Of a stretch of DNA of 64,000 nt, positions 29,619 to 38,375 are shown in pieces. A program made the translations under genes and the position numbers. Origin of the DNA: CAVWCW01 sp963753615 (GTDB lineage: Bacteria > Pseudomonadota > Gammaproteobacteria > Chromatiales > Chromatiaceae); assembly GCA_963753615.1 (NCBI GenBank), contig CAVWCW010000003.1:124001-188000 (forward strand), written 5' to 3'. Position 1 is the first letter of the stretch, and each line of letters opens with the position of its first letter. The notes under the pieces were generated by a model. It made no database searches. It worked only from the letters and a program-made list of their open reading frames with translations, and was not told where the DNA came from.

Positions 29619-31088
29619 TCAGCGGTGCGGTGCCTTTGGCGGGGTTCGCGGCAGTCGGATTTCGGCTAGCGTGCCGCCGTCCGCTGGCGTAGTCAGGCTC
29701 ACGCTGCCGCGAAACAGTGAAGCAATCTCTTTGACGAAGCTGAGCCCCAGTCCCGAGCCGGTGCGCCCGCGGGGTTTGGGAAGGGTGTAGAATCGATCGA
29801 ACACCTTGTCGCGGGCGTAATCGGGGATGCCGGGGCCCAGGTCGCGCACCCGAATCAGGACATGGTCCGCTTCCCGCACCGCGCTGAGACGCACCGTGGT
29901 CCCCGGGGGCGAGCATTCGATCGCGTTTTTGACCAGATTGTGGACCGCGGTCCGCAACAGGAAAGCGTCCCCTCGGAGAGTCGGCTCGCCCCGGATCGAC
30001 GACTCGATATGCACGCCGGCCTGCAAGGCCAACGGCTGCAATCCCTCGATCACTTGCCGCGCCAGGGGTCCTAAGGGTATATCGCAGCTGTCTTTCAGAC
30101 CCGAGAGATTCTCGATCGCCGCCAGGTCGAGCAGGCGTTGAATCAGCTCCTGCATCCGCTCGACCTGAGTCCGTATGTGTTCTTGGAATCGCGCCCGGTC
30201 AGCCGCGGGCATGGCCTCTTCCAGGAGTTCCGCCGAGCCGCGAATCGCCGCCAACGGGCTCTTCAGTTCGTGTGTGAGCGATTGGACGTAGGATTCCACA
30301 TAGGACTTGCCGTCGAGCGCGGCGCGCATCTCTGCCATCGCCGTGCCGACCCGTCCCACCTCGTTGCGTCCCAGCTCGGGCAGCGACACACGCTCGCCGG
30401 CGCGCACGGCCCGCGCATAATCGGTGATGTGCTGCAGCGGGCGGGTCAGCCAGCGGTGCAAAAACAAGCCAACCAGCCCGGCAGCCAAGGCCGCGAGTAG
30501 GGCGCCAAAGAGCAACTTGGCGACTGCGTCCTCGATGAAACGTTGCGCATTGGCGGTCGGTTTACCGACGCTGACCACGCCGAGAATCTCGCCCTCGACG
30601 AGGATCGGAGCGGCAATGTACATGGTGGTTCCCTCGGGAAACAGCGGGTCGCCTTCGGTACCCCGGGCACCGTAGTCGCCGCGCAGGGTCAAGTAGACGT
30701 CGCGCCATTGCGAATAGTCCGCACCCAGGTCGCGCCCGCCGTCCGAGTCGAACAACACCCGGCCCCCGCGGTCAGTCACATAGACGCGAATATCCACCCG
30801 GTCCTTGAGCAACGAGTAGATTTGCGCCGAGATGCGGCGTTGCTGGAGGTCTTCGAATACCCTGGCCAGCAAACCGAGGTCCAGCCTGGGCTGGCGCCTG
30901 TCCGGATCCGGCGCGATGGCCTGGACGCTGACCAACGACGCGAGCAGTTGCGATAGGTCGACCAGCGGGTCTTCCTGGGCCTCCAGGTATCGGGGTTTGA
31001 TCCCAGCCTGGACCCACCAGGTCAGGCCGAACACACCAAGGGCCAGCATCAGCACAAAGGCCAGAAAGATGCGGCTGCGTATGCTCAC
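29619..31088 (-). CDS. creC: Sensor histidine kinase, CreC-like
   Basis: 489 residues from a GTG at 31088 overlapping the creB stop (GTGA). Two transmembrane helices (residues 7-27 and about 185-205) bracket a periplasmic sensor; GIKPRYLEAQEDPLVDLSQL after the first helix is typical of CreC. A HAMP region follows, then the dimerisation box LTHELKSPLAAIRGSAELL with the phospho-acceptor His, NLVKNAIECSPPG (N box), DLGPGIPDY (G1) and GSGLGLSFVKEI (G2). CreC senses carbon and envelope state in enteric bacteria and phosphorylates CreB. Here it faces the sortase genes rather than creA or creD. Confidence 0.85.
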   Translation of the reverse strand: MSIRSRIFLAFVLMLALGVFGLTWWVQAGIKPRYLEAQEDPLVDLSQLLASLVSVQAIAPDPDRRQPRLDLGLLARVFEDLQQRRISAQIYSLLKDRVDIRVYVTDRGGRVLFDSDGGRDLGADYSQWRDVYLTLRGDYGARGTEGDPLFPEGTTMYIAAPILVEGEILGVVSVGKPTANAQRFIEDAVAKLLFGALLAALAAGLVGLFLHRWLTRPLQHITDYARAVRAGERVSLPELGRNEVGRVGTAMAEMRAALDGKSYVESYVQSLTHELKSPLAAIRGSAELLEEAMPAADRARFQEHIRTQVERMQELIQRLLDLAAIENLSGLKDSCDIPLGPLARQVIEGLQPLALQAGVHIESSIRGEPTLRGDAFLLRTAVHNLVKNAIECSPPGTTVRLSAVREADHVLIRVRDLGPGIPDYARDKVFDRFYTLPKPRGRTGSGLGLSFVKEIASLFRGSVSLTTPADGGTLAEIRLPRTPPKAPHR

Positions 31089-31765
31089 GGGCAATAGCTG
31101 TAGCCGAGGCCACGGTGGGTGCGGATCGGATCCAGCCCCGGGCTCACCGAGCGGATTTTGCGACGCAGCGTCTTGACGTGGGTGTCCACTGTACGGTCGT
31201 AACTCTGGTCCGGCTCCTCCCACACGAGTTCCAGCAGCTGATCCCGGGAATACACCCGCTGCGGGTGCCGCAGCAATTGGCGAAGCAGCCGAAACTCGTA
31301 GCGGGTCAGACCCAGATCCTGGTTTCCGAGCCGGATGCATTGGCCGTCGTCGTCGATCTCGAAGCGGTCGTCCGGCGCTGGCCCGGCCTCCGGCCGGCGG
31401 TGTCGCAGCCTCGCTCGAACGCGGGCGGCGAGTTCCCGCGGGCTGAAGGGCTTTACCACGTAGTCGTCGCCGCCGATTTCCAGTCCCACCACGCAGTCGA
31501 CTTCGCCCGAGCGGGCAGTGAGGAAGATCACCGGGGTGTCGGCCTGTTCGCGAATCTTCCGGCACACATCGAAGCCGTTCATGTCCGGCAGTCCGATATC
31601 GAGTATCACCAACGCCGGCGCCGTCGCCCGGAATGCCGACAGCCCGGCGCCGCCGGTCTGGTGCCAGTCGGTGCGGAAGCCCTCGGTTCCAAGCGCGTAG
31701 GCGACCGTGTCCGCGATCGGCGCCTCGTCTTCGATCAGCAGGATCAGGGGGTGATCGGTTGCCAT
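31085..31765 (-). CDS. creB: Response regulator, OmpR/PhoB family, CreB-like
   Basis: 226 residues. The N-terminal receiver has the acidic pocket IEDE, the phospho-acceptor in LVILDIGLPDMNG, and FLTARS and VVKPFSP for the switch Thr/Ser and Lys. The C-terminal winged helix contains LTRYEFRLLRQLLRHPQRVYS and RTVDTHVKTLRRKI. GGAGAG precedes the ATG. It overlaps creC by 4 bases. The tag-like site TTCAC-N6-TTCAT lies between it and the divergent VIT/vWA gene. Confidence 0.88.
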   Translation of the reverse strand: MATDHPLILLIEDEAPIADTVAYALGTEGFRTDWHQTGGAGLSAFRATAPALVILDIGLPDMNGFDVCRKIREQADTPVIFLTARSGEVDCVVGLEIGGDDYVVKPFSPRELAARVRARLRHRRPEAGPAPDDRFEIDDDGQCIRLGNQDLGLTRYEFRLLRQLLRHPQRVYSRDQLLELVWEEPDQSYDRTVDTHVKTLRRKIRSVSPGLDPIRTHRGLGYSYCP

Positions 31766-31792
31766 GGGAAAATCTCTCCGTCTCCACCGGAC

Positions 31793-31808
31793 TTCACACT
31801 GACTTCAT
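31793..31808 (+). promoter_or_regulatory. CreB-tag-like direct repeat
   Basis: TTCAC (31793-31797), six bases, TTCAT (31804-31808). The E. coli CreB tag is TTCAC-N6-TTCAC, so one base differs. It lies 28 bases upstream of creB and 61 bases upstream of the VIT/vWA start, placing both transcripts under possible CreB control. Confidence 0.5.
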
Positions 31809-31868
31809 TCTAAACCCATATGCGGGTCGCATCCTGGAACCGTCACGGAGCAACCAGGAGGATCCGCC

Positions 31869-33952
31869 ATGTTAGCGAACATAACCCGCCCCGCCTTCAC
31901 CGCCTGCCTGTTCGGCCTGTTTTGCTGCGCCTGGCCACTGGCGAACCAAGCCAGTGCCGGCGCCATCGGTCTGCATGAGGCCACCCAGGGGGAACTGCTG
32001 ATCGAGACCCCTGAACCCGGCCGCTACCAGCCTGCGCCGGTCCAGGAAACCCGAGTCGAGATGCGGGTGACCGGGCCGATCGCGCGCGCCACCCTGACCC
32101 AGAGGTTTAGCAACCCGCGCGCCGACTGGGTGGAAGCCGTGTACGCCTTCCCGCTGCCGGAAGACGCAGCGGTCGACCACCTGCGGATGGAAATCGGGGG
32201 GCGAGTGATCGAAGGCCGTATCGCGGAGCGGGGAGAGGCTCGCCGGACCTACGAGCAGGCGAAGACTGAGGGCAAGCGAAGTGCCCTGGTGGAACAACAC
32301 CGACCGAACCTGTTTACCACCGCGGTGGCCAATATCCCCCCCAAGGCGAGGTGAGCGTGGAGATCGAATACCAGCAGCCGCTGCGTTGGCAGGACGATCG
32401 CTTCAGCCTGCGGTTCCCGATGGCCACGACCCCGCGCTACCGGCCCGCGGCCAGCGCCCGGGTCCAGGAGCAGATCAGCCTCGGCGGCGGCTGGGAGATC
32501 CTGCCGGGCGAGGTCCCGAACCGGGTCCCCCTAGACCCAGCGGACGAAACCCGCGCGACCAACCCGATTAGCCTGCAAGTTAACCTCGATCCAGGCTTTC
32601 CCTTGGGGGAACTGGTCAGCCGCTACCACGAGATCGACCGCGCCACTGCGGCGGACGGCAGCACCGAGATCCGCCTGCGGGCGGGGGCGGTGCCGGCGGA
32701 CCGGGATTTTCTGCTGGAGTGGACCGCGGCGGAGAGTTCCACGCCGCGGGCCGCCTTTTTCACCGAACACGCCGAAACCGGAGACTACGGCCTGCTGATG
32801 GTGATGCCGCCGAATGTGGGTGAGCCGTCCGTGATTGCGCGCGAAGTCGTCTTCATTATCGATACCTCCGGTTCCATGGGCGGGGCCTCCATTCGCCAGG
32901 CGAAGCTGGCCCTGACCCAGGCGATTCGGGGATTGGACCCGGAGGACCGCTTCGAGGTCATTGAATTCAGTTCTCAAACACGCTCCCTGTTCGCCGGCTT
33001 GCGCAACGCCGATGACCGCTATACAGCCGAGGCGCTGGGGTATGTCGCCGGCCTGGACGCGGACGGTGGCACCGAGATGAAACCGGCTCTCGAGGCGGCC
33101 TTCGCCATACCGGATGCCGACGCCCGAGCGCTGCGCCAGATCGTGTTTATCACTGACGGCGCGGTGGCCAACGAGGCGGAACTTCTCGGCCTCATCCGCC
33201 GGCGTCTGGGGGGGCGCAGGCTGTTCACCGTGGGTATCGGCTCGGCCCCGAACAGCTACTTCATGACCGAGGCGGCCCACGCTGGGCGTGGCTCTTTCAC
33301 CTTTATCGGCAATCAGCGGGAAGTGGCGGAGAAGATGTCGCGGCTGTTTCGCCAACTGGAGCAACCGGCGATGACCGACCCCTCCCTGTCGCTGCCGGTC
33401 GTAGCCGACGCGCTGCCGAATCCGCTTCCGGACCTCTACCAGGGCCAGCCTCTGGTCGCAGTCATGCGCCTCGACGCCGTGCCGGATCAAGCGGAGGTTT
33501 CCGGGCGCATCGGCGACACCGATTGGCAGAGCCGGCTCAGTCTCGATGCGGCGCAAGAGCAGGCCGGGCTCGGGGTCTACTGGGCGCGGGCGAAGATCCG
33601 CCAATGGATGCGTCGGCTGCACGCCGGTGCCGATGCCGAGCAGGTGCGTTCGGAGGTCACCGCTATCGGTCTGTCCCACCACCTGGTGAGCGCCTACACC
33701 AGCTTGGTGGCGGTCGACGTAACCCCGATCCGGCCGCCGGACAGTGGTGGGTCGACCCACTCCATCGACGGCAACCTGCCGGCCGGATGGCAGCCGCCGG
33801 GAACTCCCATACACACCGGTTCCGCGCAATCGCTGGGGCTGGCCCAAGGAGCGACCTGGTCGACCCTGTACACCCTGCTCGGTGGCCTGCTGCTCGGCCT
33901 CGCCGGGCTGCTCCGGTTCGGCCGGGCGGTGCTGCCGAGGGTCCGTGCGTGA
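31869..33952 (+). pseudogene. VIT/vWA sortase-target protein, frameshift in a C tract
   Basis: ATG at 31869 with AGGAGG upstream. Frame one encodes a signal peptide and a VIT domain (EVKVRV-like ETRVEMRVTGPIARATLTQR, EAVYAFPLPEDAAVDHL) to 32354. After the C7 run at 32336-32342 a second frame continues IEYQQPLRWQDDRFSLRF, a vWA domain with the MIDAS motif IIDTSGSMGG, and a C-terminal membrane helix (LYTLLGGLLLGLAGLLRF) to 33952. One extra C restores a single protein of about 694 residues, the size of the marine proteobacterial sortase target (TIGR03788-like). The expected LPxT-type sorting signal before the helix reads LAQGAT. The sortase gene follows immediately. Confidence 0.8.
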
Positions 33953-34521
33953 GGCGGCTCGGCAAACGCCGGGCCGGGCTCCTGTTGGGCCTTGCCGGCT
34001 TGCTGTTGTTGGGGCAGGGGGGCTGGATCCAGGCCAAGGCGCTGCTGGCCCAGCATCTTCTGGCCCAAGCCTGGGAGCGGACCCTGAACGGTGGCGGAGA
34101 CCATCGCCCCTGGCCCTGGGCGGATCACTGGCCGGTAGCCCGGATTCATAGCCCGATCCGGGGTGTCGACTGGATTGTGCTGGAAGGTGACTCCGGGCAC
34201 GTCCTGGCCTTCGCACCGGGGCACCACCCGCGCTCGGCCATGCCGGGTGAGGGCGGCGTTATCCTGGTCAGCGGCCATCGGGACACCCATTTCCGGTTTC
34301 TAGGGAAGCTGGAGGTGGGCGAACGAATCGAAGTCGAAACGACCCGGGGTGTTTTCATCTACGCGGTGACAGAGACCCGCGTGGTCGACGCCCGGCAGGC
34401 GCGAGTCAGGACCGGATCCGGGCTGGAGCGGTTGCTGCTGGTGACCTGCTATCCCTTCGACAGTCCGATCGCCGGCGGAACAAAGCGCTTCGTGGTGACC
34501 GCGGTCGCGGTGGCCGGCTGA
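33949..34521 (+). CDS. Dedicated sortase (class GN / marine proteobacterial type)
   Basis: 190 residues from a GTG at 33949 overlapping the stop of the target gene (GTGA). One N-terminal membrane helix (LLLGLAGLLLLGQGGWI) is followed by the sortase barrel: the catalytic His in VSGHRDTHF, the catalytic Cys in LLLVTCYPFD, and the downstream Arg in GTKRFVV. Sortases of this class anchor a single target protein in the periplasm or membrane of gammaproteobacteria and are coded beside it. It is translationally coupled to its presumed substrate. Confidence 0.9.
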   Translation: MRRLGKRRAGLLLGLAGLLLLGQGGWIQAKALLAQHLLAQAWERTLNGGGDHRPWPWADHWPVARIHSPIRGVDWIVLEGDSGHVLAFAPGHHPRSAMPGEGGVILVSGHRDTHFRFLGKLEVGERIEVETTRGVFIYAVTETRVVDARQARVRTGSGLERLLLVTCYPFDSPIAGGTKRFVVTAVAVAG

Positions 34522-34570
34522 GCGGCGAGCTTGTCCCAGTGGCGACACCGCAGCGTATTGTCATAATCCG

Positions 34571-34605
34571 CACGGCCCCCCAAATTCCCCGGGGGTTTGG
34601 GGTTG
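34571..34605. terminator. GC-rich hairpin after the sortase gene
   Basis: CCCCAAA (34578-34584) faces TTTGGGG (34596-34602) with inner CCCC/GGGG pairing. No T tract, so termination is uncertain. Confidence 0.35.
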
Positions 34606-34726
34606 GCTACCCAAACTGCTGTTAGACTGGATTCTCTGGGCCTGCTCGCGGTGGGGGCGCGGCGACCCGAGCATCGATCGTTCATGTCCCCGATTCGCAG
34701 TAGATACCGGCCCGAGACATGTCCGT

Positions 34727-35281
34727 ATGAACGAGGAAAAGATTATCGCCGAGTCCGACCTTTGGGTACGCGAGGTCGTTATCGGGCTCAATCTCTGTCC
34801 GTTTGCCGCAGGTCCGTTGCAGCGTGGCGGGGTGGCCTACCGGGTCTGTTCCGAGGCCCGGCCGAAGTCAATATTCCCCGCCCTGATGGAAGAGATTCTG
34901 GCTTTTGTGGAGACGCCGGCCGAGGCCGTCGAAACCGAGCTGTGGATCGTGCCCGAGGGGCTGTTGCACTTCGATGATTACCTGGACGTGCTGTACGCCG
35001 CCGAACAGGCGTTAGAGGATCTGGAACTGGCCGGCGAGGTCCAACTGGCGAGCTTTCACCCCCGCTATCGGTTTCAGGATGCGCCGGCGGACGACCCGGC
35101 CAACTATACCAACCGCTCGCCCTATCCCATGTTCCACCTGCTGCGGGAGGAATTGTTGGAGCGAGCGCTGGCAAACTATCCGGACCCGGAGGCGATCCCG
35201 CAGCGCAATCTGGAGCGGCTGCGGCAGATGGGGTTGGAGGAATTGGAGCGCCGGCTGGCGCGGATCATGGGAGAGGATTGA
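34727..35281 (+). CDS. DUF1415 family protein
   Basis: 184 residues. Motifs of DUF1415 are clear: VIGLNLCPFA near the start, ELWIVPEG, LASFHPRYRF and the NRSPYPMFHLLRE block. The family is widespread in proteobacteria and cytosolic; its function is unknown. The start is weakly supported (no clear ribosome-binding site). Confidence 0.9.
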   Translation: MNEEKIIAESDLWVREVVIGLNLCPFAAGPLQRGGVAYRVCSEARPKSIFPALMEEILAFVETPAEAVETELWIVPEGLLHFDDYLDVLYAAEQALEDLELAGEVQLASFHPRYRFQDAPADDPANYTNRSPYPMFHLLREELLERALANYPDPEAIPQRNLERLRQMGLEELERRLARIMGED

Positions 35282-35301
35282 GCGCTTCGGGCGGCTTTGC
35301 C

Positions 35302-35907
35302 TCAGCTGTCCCCAGACGCGATCAGCACTTGCAGCATCGCCGGGCCCAGGCGTCGGATCAACTCGGGGTCGTTGCGGGTTCGGGCCAGCAATTGCAGGCC
35401 TTGCAGGTAAGCGAGCATGGCGTCGGCGCTCGCCCGGCTGTCCACGGTCGGAAGACTGGCATCGGCTTGGGCCTGTTCAAGGGTCTCGGCCAGGCGCTCG
35501 CCCAGGCGGTCGAAAATGCCCTCGATCCGGCGCCGCACTTGCGGGTCCAGGCCGCTCAGCTCAGCGCTGAGGTTGCCGAACATGCAGCCCAGGACCTGGC
35601 CGTGGACCTCGGCGACAGCCTGCTGGAAGCGGTAAACGAGTTCCCATAGTTGTTCCAGGCGAGCCAGAGGCGCCAGTTCCGGGCGCAGGGCCTGGCCGAG
35701 CAGATCCTGCTCGAAGTCGAGGGCGAACTCGTCCAGGACCGCCAGAACCAACTCCTGTTTGGAACGAAAGAAATGGTAAAAGCTGCCCTTGTTGACACCC
35801 GCGTGATCGCAGATTGCCTGCACTCCGACATCGCCGAAACTGCGGGCATAGATCAGTTCCCAGGCGCTGACCAGGATGCGTTGCCGGGTGTCGATGCTGT
35901 TGCTCAT
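35302..35907 (-). CDS. TetR/AcrR-family transcriptional regulator
   Basis: 201 residues. The N-terminal helix-turn-helix is evident (RQRILVSAWELIYARSFGDV and HAGVNKGSFYHFFRSKQELV). The C-terminal ligand domain is all-helical and resembles the TetR_C group of AcrR/NemR-like repressors. A palindrome GACCG-TT-CGGTC (35922-35933) lies 15 bases upstream of the start, most likely the autoregulatory operator. The target genes are not evident. Confidence 0.88.
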   Translation of the reverse strand: MSNSIDTRQRILVSAWELIYARSFGDVGVQAICDHAGVNKGSFYHFFRSKQELVLAVLDEFALDFEQDLLGQALRPELAPLARLEQLWELVYRFQQAVAEVHGQVLGCMFGNLSAELSGLDPQVRRRIEGIFDRLGERLAETLEQAQADASLPTVDSRASADAMLAYLQGLQLLARTRNDPELIRRLGPAMLQVLIASGDS

Positions 35908-35921
35908 GACGCGGGTATACT

Positions 35922-35933
35922 GGACCGTTCGGT
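35922..35933. promoter_or_regulatory. Operator-like palindrome for the TetR regulator
   Basis: GACCGTTCGGTC, a perfect 5+2+5 palindrome just upstream of the TetR gene, of the size and composition bound by TetR-family repressors such as AcrR/NemR relatives. Confidence 0.6.
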
Positions 35934-35993
35934 CAAAAGCAAGCGATTTACAGCATCCGCCTAAAAGCGGAGACTGCCGCCGGCTTATGGGGA

Positions 35994-37988
35994 TCAGGCC
36001 TGTGGGGGCGGGGTCTGGACTGCGGCAGCCGCGGTAGCTTTGGCGTCGAGTAGCAATCTGCCGATCTCGTGCGCGGGCTGCGGGCGGTGAAATACGAATC
36101 CCTGGGCGAGTTGAAAGTCCATATCCACCAGGGCTTGGCGCTGGGCATCGGTTTCCACGCCTTCGACTACCGCATCGAGGCCCAGCTCTCGGCAGACGCC
36201 GGCGATGGCGCGCAGGATGGCCCGGCTGCGGGTCTGGGTCGCGAGGTCGACGACGAAGGCGCGGTCGATTTTGAGGCTGTCGATCGGCAAGTCCTTTAGG
36301 TAGTTAAACGAAGAATAGCCGGCCCCGAAGTCGTCCAGGGCGATGCAGAATCCCGACTCGCGAAAGCATTGGAGGCGCTTGCGGGCCAGATCCAGGTCGC
36401 CGATGAACACCTGCTCGGTGATTTCGAGGCGCACCAGCCCGACGCTGCAACCGGCGCCTGCGAGCCGATCCAGCAGGCGCTCGCACAAGCCGGGGTCGGC
36501 GAATTCGCGAATCGAAAGATTCACCGCTACGGGCAGCCCCAGACCGGCGGTCTCCCAACCCCGCAGGTCATCCACGATGCGTTCGAATAAATACTCGCCG
36601 AGTTGGGAGATCTGGCCGGTGGCCTCGGCTACCGGCAGGAACTCGCCGGGGCTGGTCAGGCCACGCTCCGGGTGGTTCCAGCGTACCAGGGCCTCCAGCG
36701 CGCACACCTGTTGGTTGCGCAGGTCCACAATAGGCTGGTAGTAGGGTACGAACTCGCCGTTTTTCAGCCCTTGATGCAAGCGGTGCTCGGTGGTGATGAA
36801 ATGGTGCACCGCATCGATCATGCCCTCGCGGTAGGTGCCGACCCGCGTCGCCGGCTCGTTCTTTGCCTGGGCCACCGCAACGTCGGCTTTGCGGAGCAGG
36901 GTCTCGGCGGTGTCACCGTCGGCGGGACAGAGAACGTAGCCGACGCTACAGGAGAGATAGATCTCGCTGCCCTCTATTCGCAGCGGCTGCTCGATTGCCT
37001 CCAGCATCCGCGTGGCCAGTTGTTCCGCCGCGGCGCCAGTGTCGATGTCGGGCGCGATGAGCGCGAACTTGTCGCCGTCGACGCGCCCGAGCACCGACCC
37101 GCCCGGTTGTGCCGCTTGCAGGCGAGCGGCGACTCGGGGGATCACCTCGTCGCCGAAGGCGTGTCCGAAGCTGTCGTTGATATTCTTGAAGCGGCGCAGG
37201 TCAAAGCCGAGCACGGCGAAGCGCGGGTCGCCCGCCGCGCCGGTTCTGCGCTCGATCTGCTTGTGCAGGCGGCGCGCGATCTCCAGGCGGTTCGGCAGCC
37301 CGGTGAGTTGGTCATGGTAGGCGAGGTACTCGATATGCTCGGCGGCCCGTTTCCGCTCGGTGATATCCATGTTGGTCGAACGGGTCCCCAACAGGCAGCC
37401 TTGCTCATCGAACACTGGCCCCGATTGGTGATTGACCCAGACCACCCGGCCGTCCTTGGCCAACAGCCGGATGTCCAGGCTGACCTCGCGCGCATGCTCG
37501 ACGCGCCCCGCAAAGTAACGCTCCCAACGCTCCCGGTCCTCGGGATGAATCAGACGCTCCATCAATCCCGGGTCGCGGTAGAATTCCTCCGGATCGTGGC
37601 CGGTGATGTGCCGGCTCGATGGGGACACGTACTCGAAGCTGCCATCCAAGCGCCGGAAGCAGGTCAACTCTTGAGCCAGGTCCGCCACCGCCCGAAATTG
37701 CAGGCTCTTGCCCGCCAGGCGTCGGGACAACAGCGACGCGTGGCCGAGGAGCAGGCCGATGACCAGCCCAACCAGGGTGGGGATCAGGTAGAAGCTGGCC
37801 GTCGCCGATCCGTAGAAGTGCAGCATCTGCAGCGTGGCAATGGGGTAGATAAGGCCGAGGGTGAGCGCTACAGCGCGCGCGTAGACCGCCCAGGCGGGCT
37901 TATGCTGGCTCCCGGATCGCTGGAGTTGCAGGCGCACGGTTGCTGCGGTGTCTCGGAGTGGCTTCACGGCATCCCTGTTAGCGGCCAC
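35994..37988 (-). CDS. Membrane PAS-GGDEF-EAL protein, probable c-di-GMP phosphodiesterase
   Basis: 664 residues. Two membrane helices lie near residues 36-80, a PAS domain (PSSRHITGHDPEEFYRD) near 95-215, a GGDEF domain (about 225-385) and an EAL domain (about 400-645). The GGDEF signature is degenerate (RVDGDKF instead of GGDEF), so cyclase activity is unlikely, although it may bind GTP. The EAL side keeps ALEALVRWNHPERG, DDFGAGYSSFNYL, KIDRAFV and EGVET, all expected for catalysis. The likely role is a membrane-located c-di-GMP phosphodiesterase controlled by PAS input. Confidence 0.92.
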   Translation of the reverse strand: MAANRDAVKPLRDTAATVRLQLQRSGSQHKPAWAVYARAVALTLGLIYPIATLQMLHFYGSATASFYLIPTLVGLVIGLLLGHASLLSRRLAGKSLQFRAVADLAQELTCFRRLDGSFEYVSPSSRHITGHDPEEFYRDPGLMERLIHPEDRERWERYFAGRVEHAREVSLDIRLLAKDGRVVWVNHQSGPVFDEQGCLLGTRSTNMDITERKRAAEHIEYLAYHDQLTGLPNRLEIARRLHKQIERRTGAAGDPRFAVLGFDLRRFKNINDSFGHAFGDEVIPRVAARLQAAQPGGSVLGRVDGDKFALIAPDIDTGAAAEQLATRMLEAIEQPLRIEGSEIYLSCSVGYVLCPADGDTAETLLRKADVAVAQAKNEPATRVGTYREGMIDAVHHFITTEHRLHQGLKNGEFVPYYQPIVDLRNQQVCALEALVRWNHPERGLTSPGEFLPVAEATGQISQLGEYLFERIVDDLRGWETAGLGLPVAVNLSIREFADPGLCERLLDRLAGAGCSVGLVRLEITEQVFIGDLDLARKRLQCFRESGFCIALDDFGAGYSSFNYLKDLPIDSLKIDRAFVVDLATQTRSRAILRAIAGVCRELGLDAVVEGVETDAQRQALVDMDFQLAQGFVFHRPQPAHEIGRLLLDAKATAAAAVQTPPPQA

Positions 37989-38141
37989 TGGGGTCTATCC
38001 TGACCTCGTGCTGAAGCAAAGTCCGCTGACTGCGGATGACCCCGGCCGGTGTGAGTTCCAGCGTTTCCTACTGAGAGCATAGCCGTTCCCGGCCCGCCGT
38101 GGAACCTCTGTCGGGGCGCCGCCGGCCCGGTATTCGGCCAC

Positions 38142-38177
38142 AAAAAAACCCCTGGCCGATGACTCGAACAGGGGTTT
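38142..38177 (-). terminator. Rho-independent terminator of tRNA-Leu
   Basis: Read on the minus strand: AAACCCCTG / CAGGGGTTT, 14-base loop, followed by T4 (the A run at 38142-38148). It ends the tRNA-Leu transcript. Confidence 0.85.
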
Positions 38178-38184
38178 CGTTGTC

Positions 38185-38271
38185 TGGTGCCGAGGAGAGG
38201 ACTTGAACCTCCACGGTATTTCTACCACATGGACCTGAACCATGCGCGTCTACCAATTCCGCCACCTCGGC
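38185..38271 (-). tRNA. tRNA-Leu (CAG)
   Basis: 87 bases including CCA, with a long variable arm as in class II tRNAs. The 5' arm GCCGAGG pairs with CCTCGGC; the anticodon loop TTCAGGT holds CAG. TTCAAGTCC is the T arm. Confidence 0.96.
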
Positions 38272-38375
38272 AGGTGCGCGGGGGTTTTAACCCAAAGCGG
38301 GCGCAACTTTACCGAGACAGGGGGCGCCTGTCAACGGTAAACTAGGCGTTTTTTTACCTGAGGACACAGCGCCCA

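Noticed and set aside
32531..34216. 561-codon minus-strand frame opposite the vWA/sortase genes
   Set aside because: Antisense shadow; the sense strand has recognisable VIT, vWA and sortase motifs.
38325..38355. Hairpin CGCCT/AGGCG plus seven T before rnr on the plus strand
   Set aside because: The stem is only five pairs with a 14-base loop and no plus-strand transcript is known to enter it.
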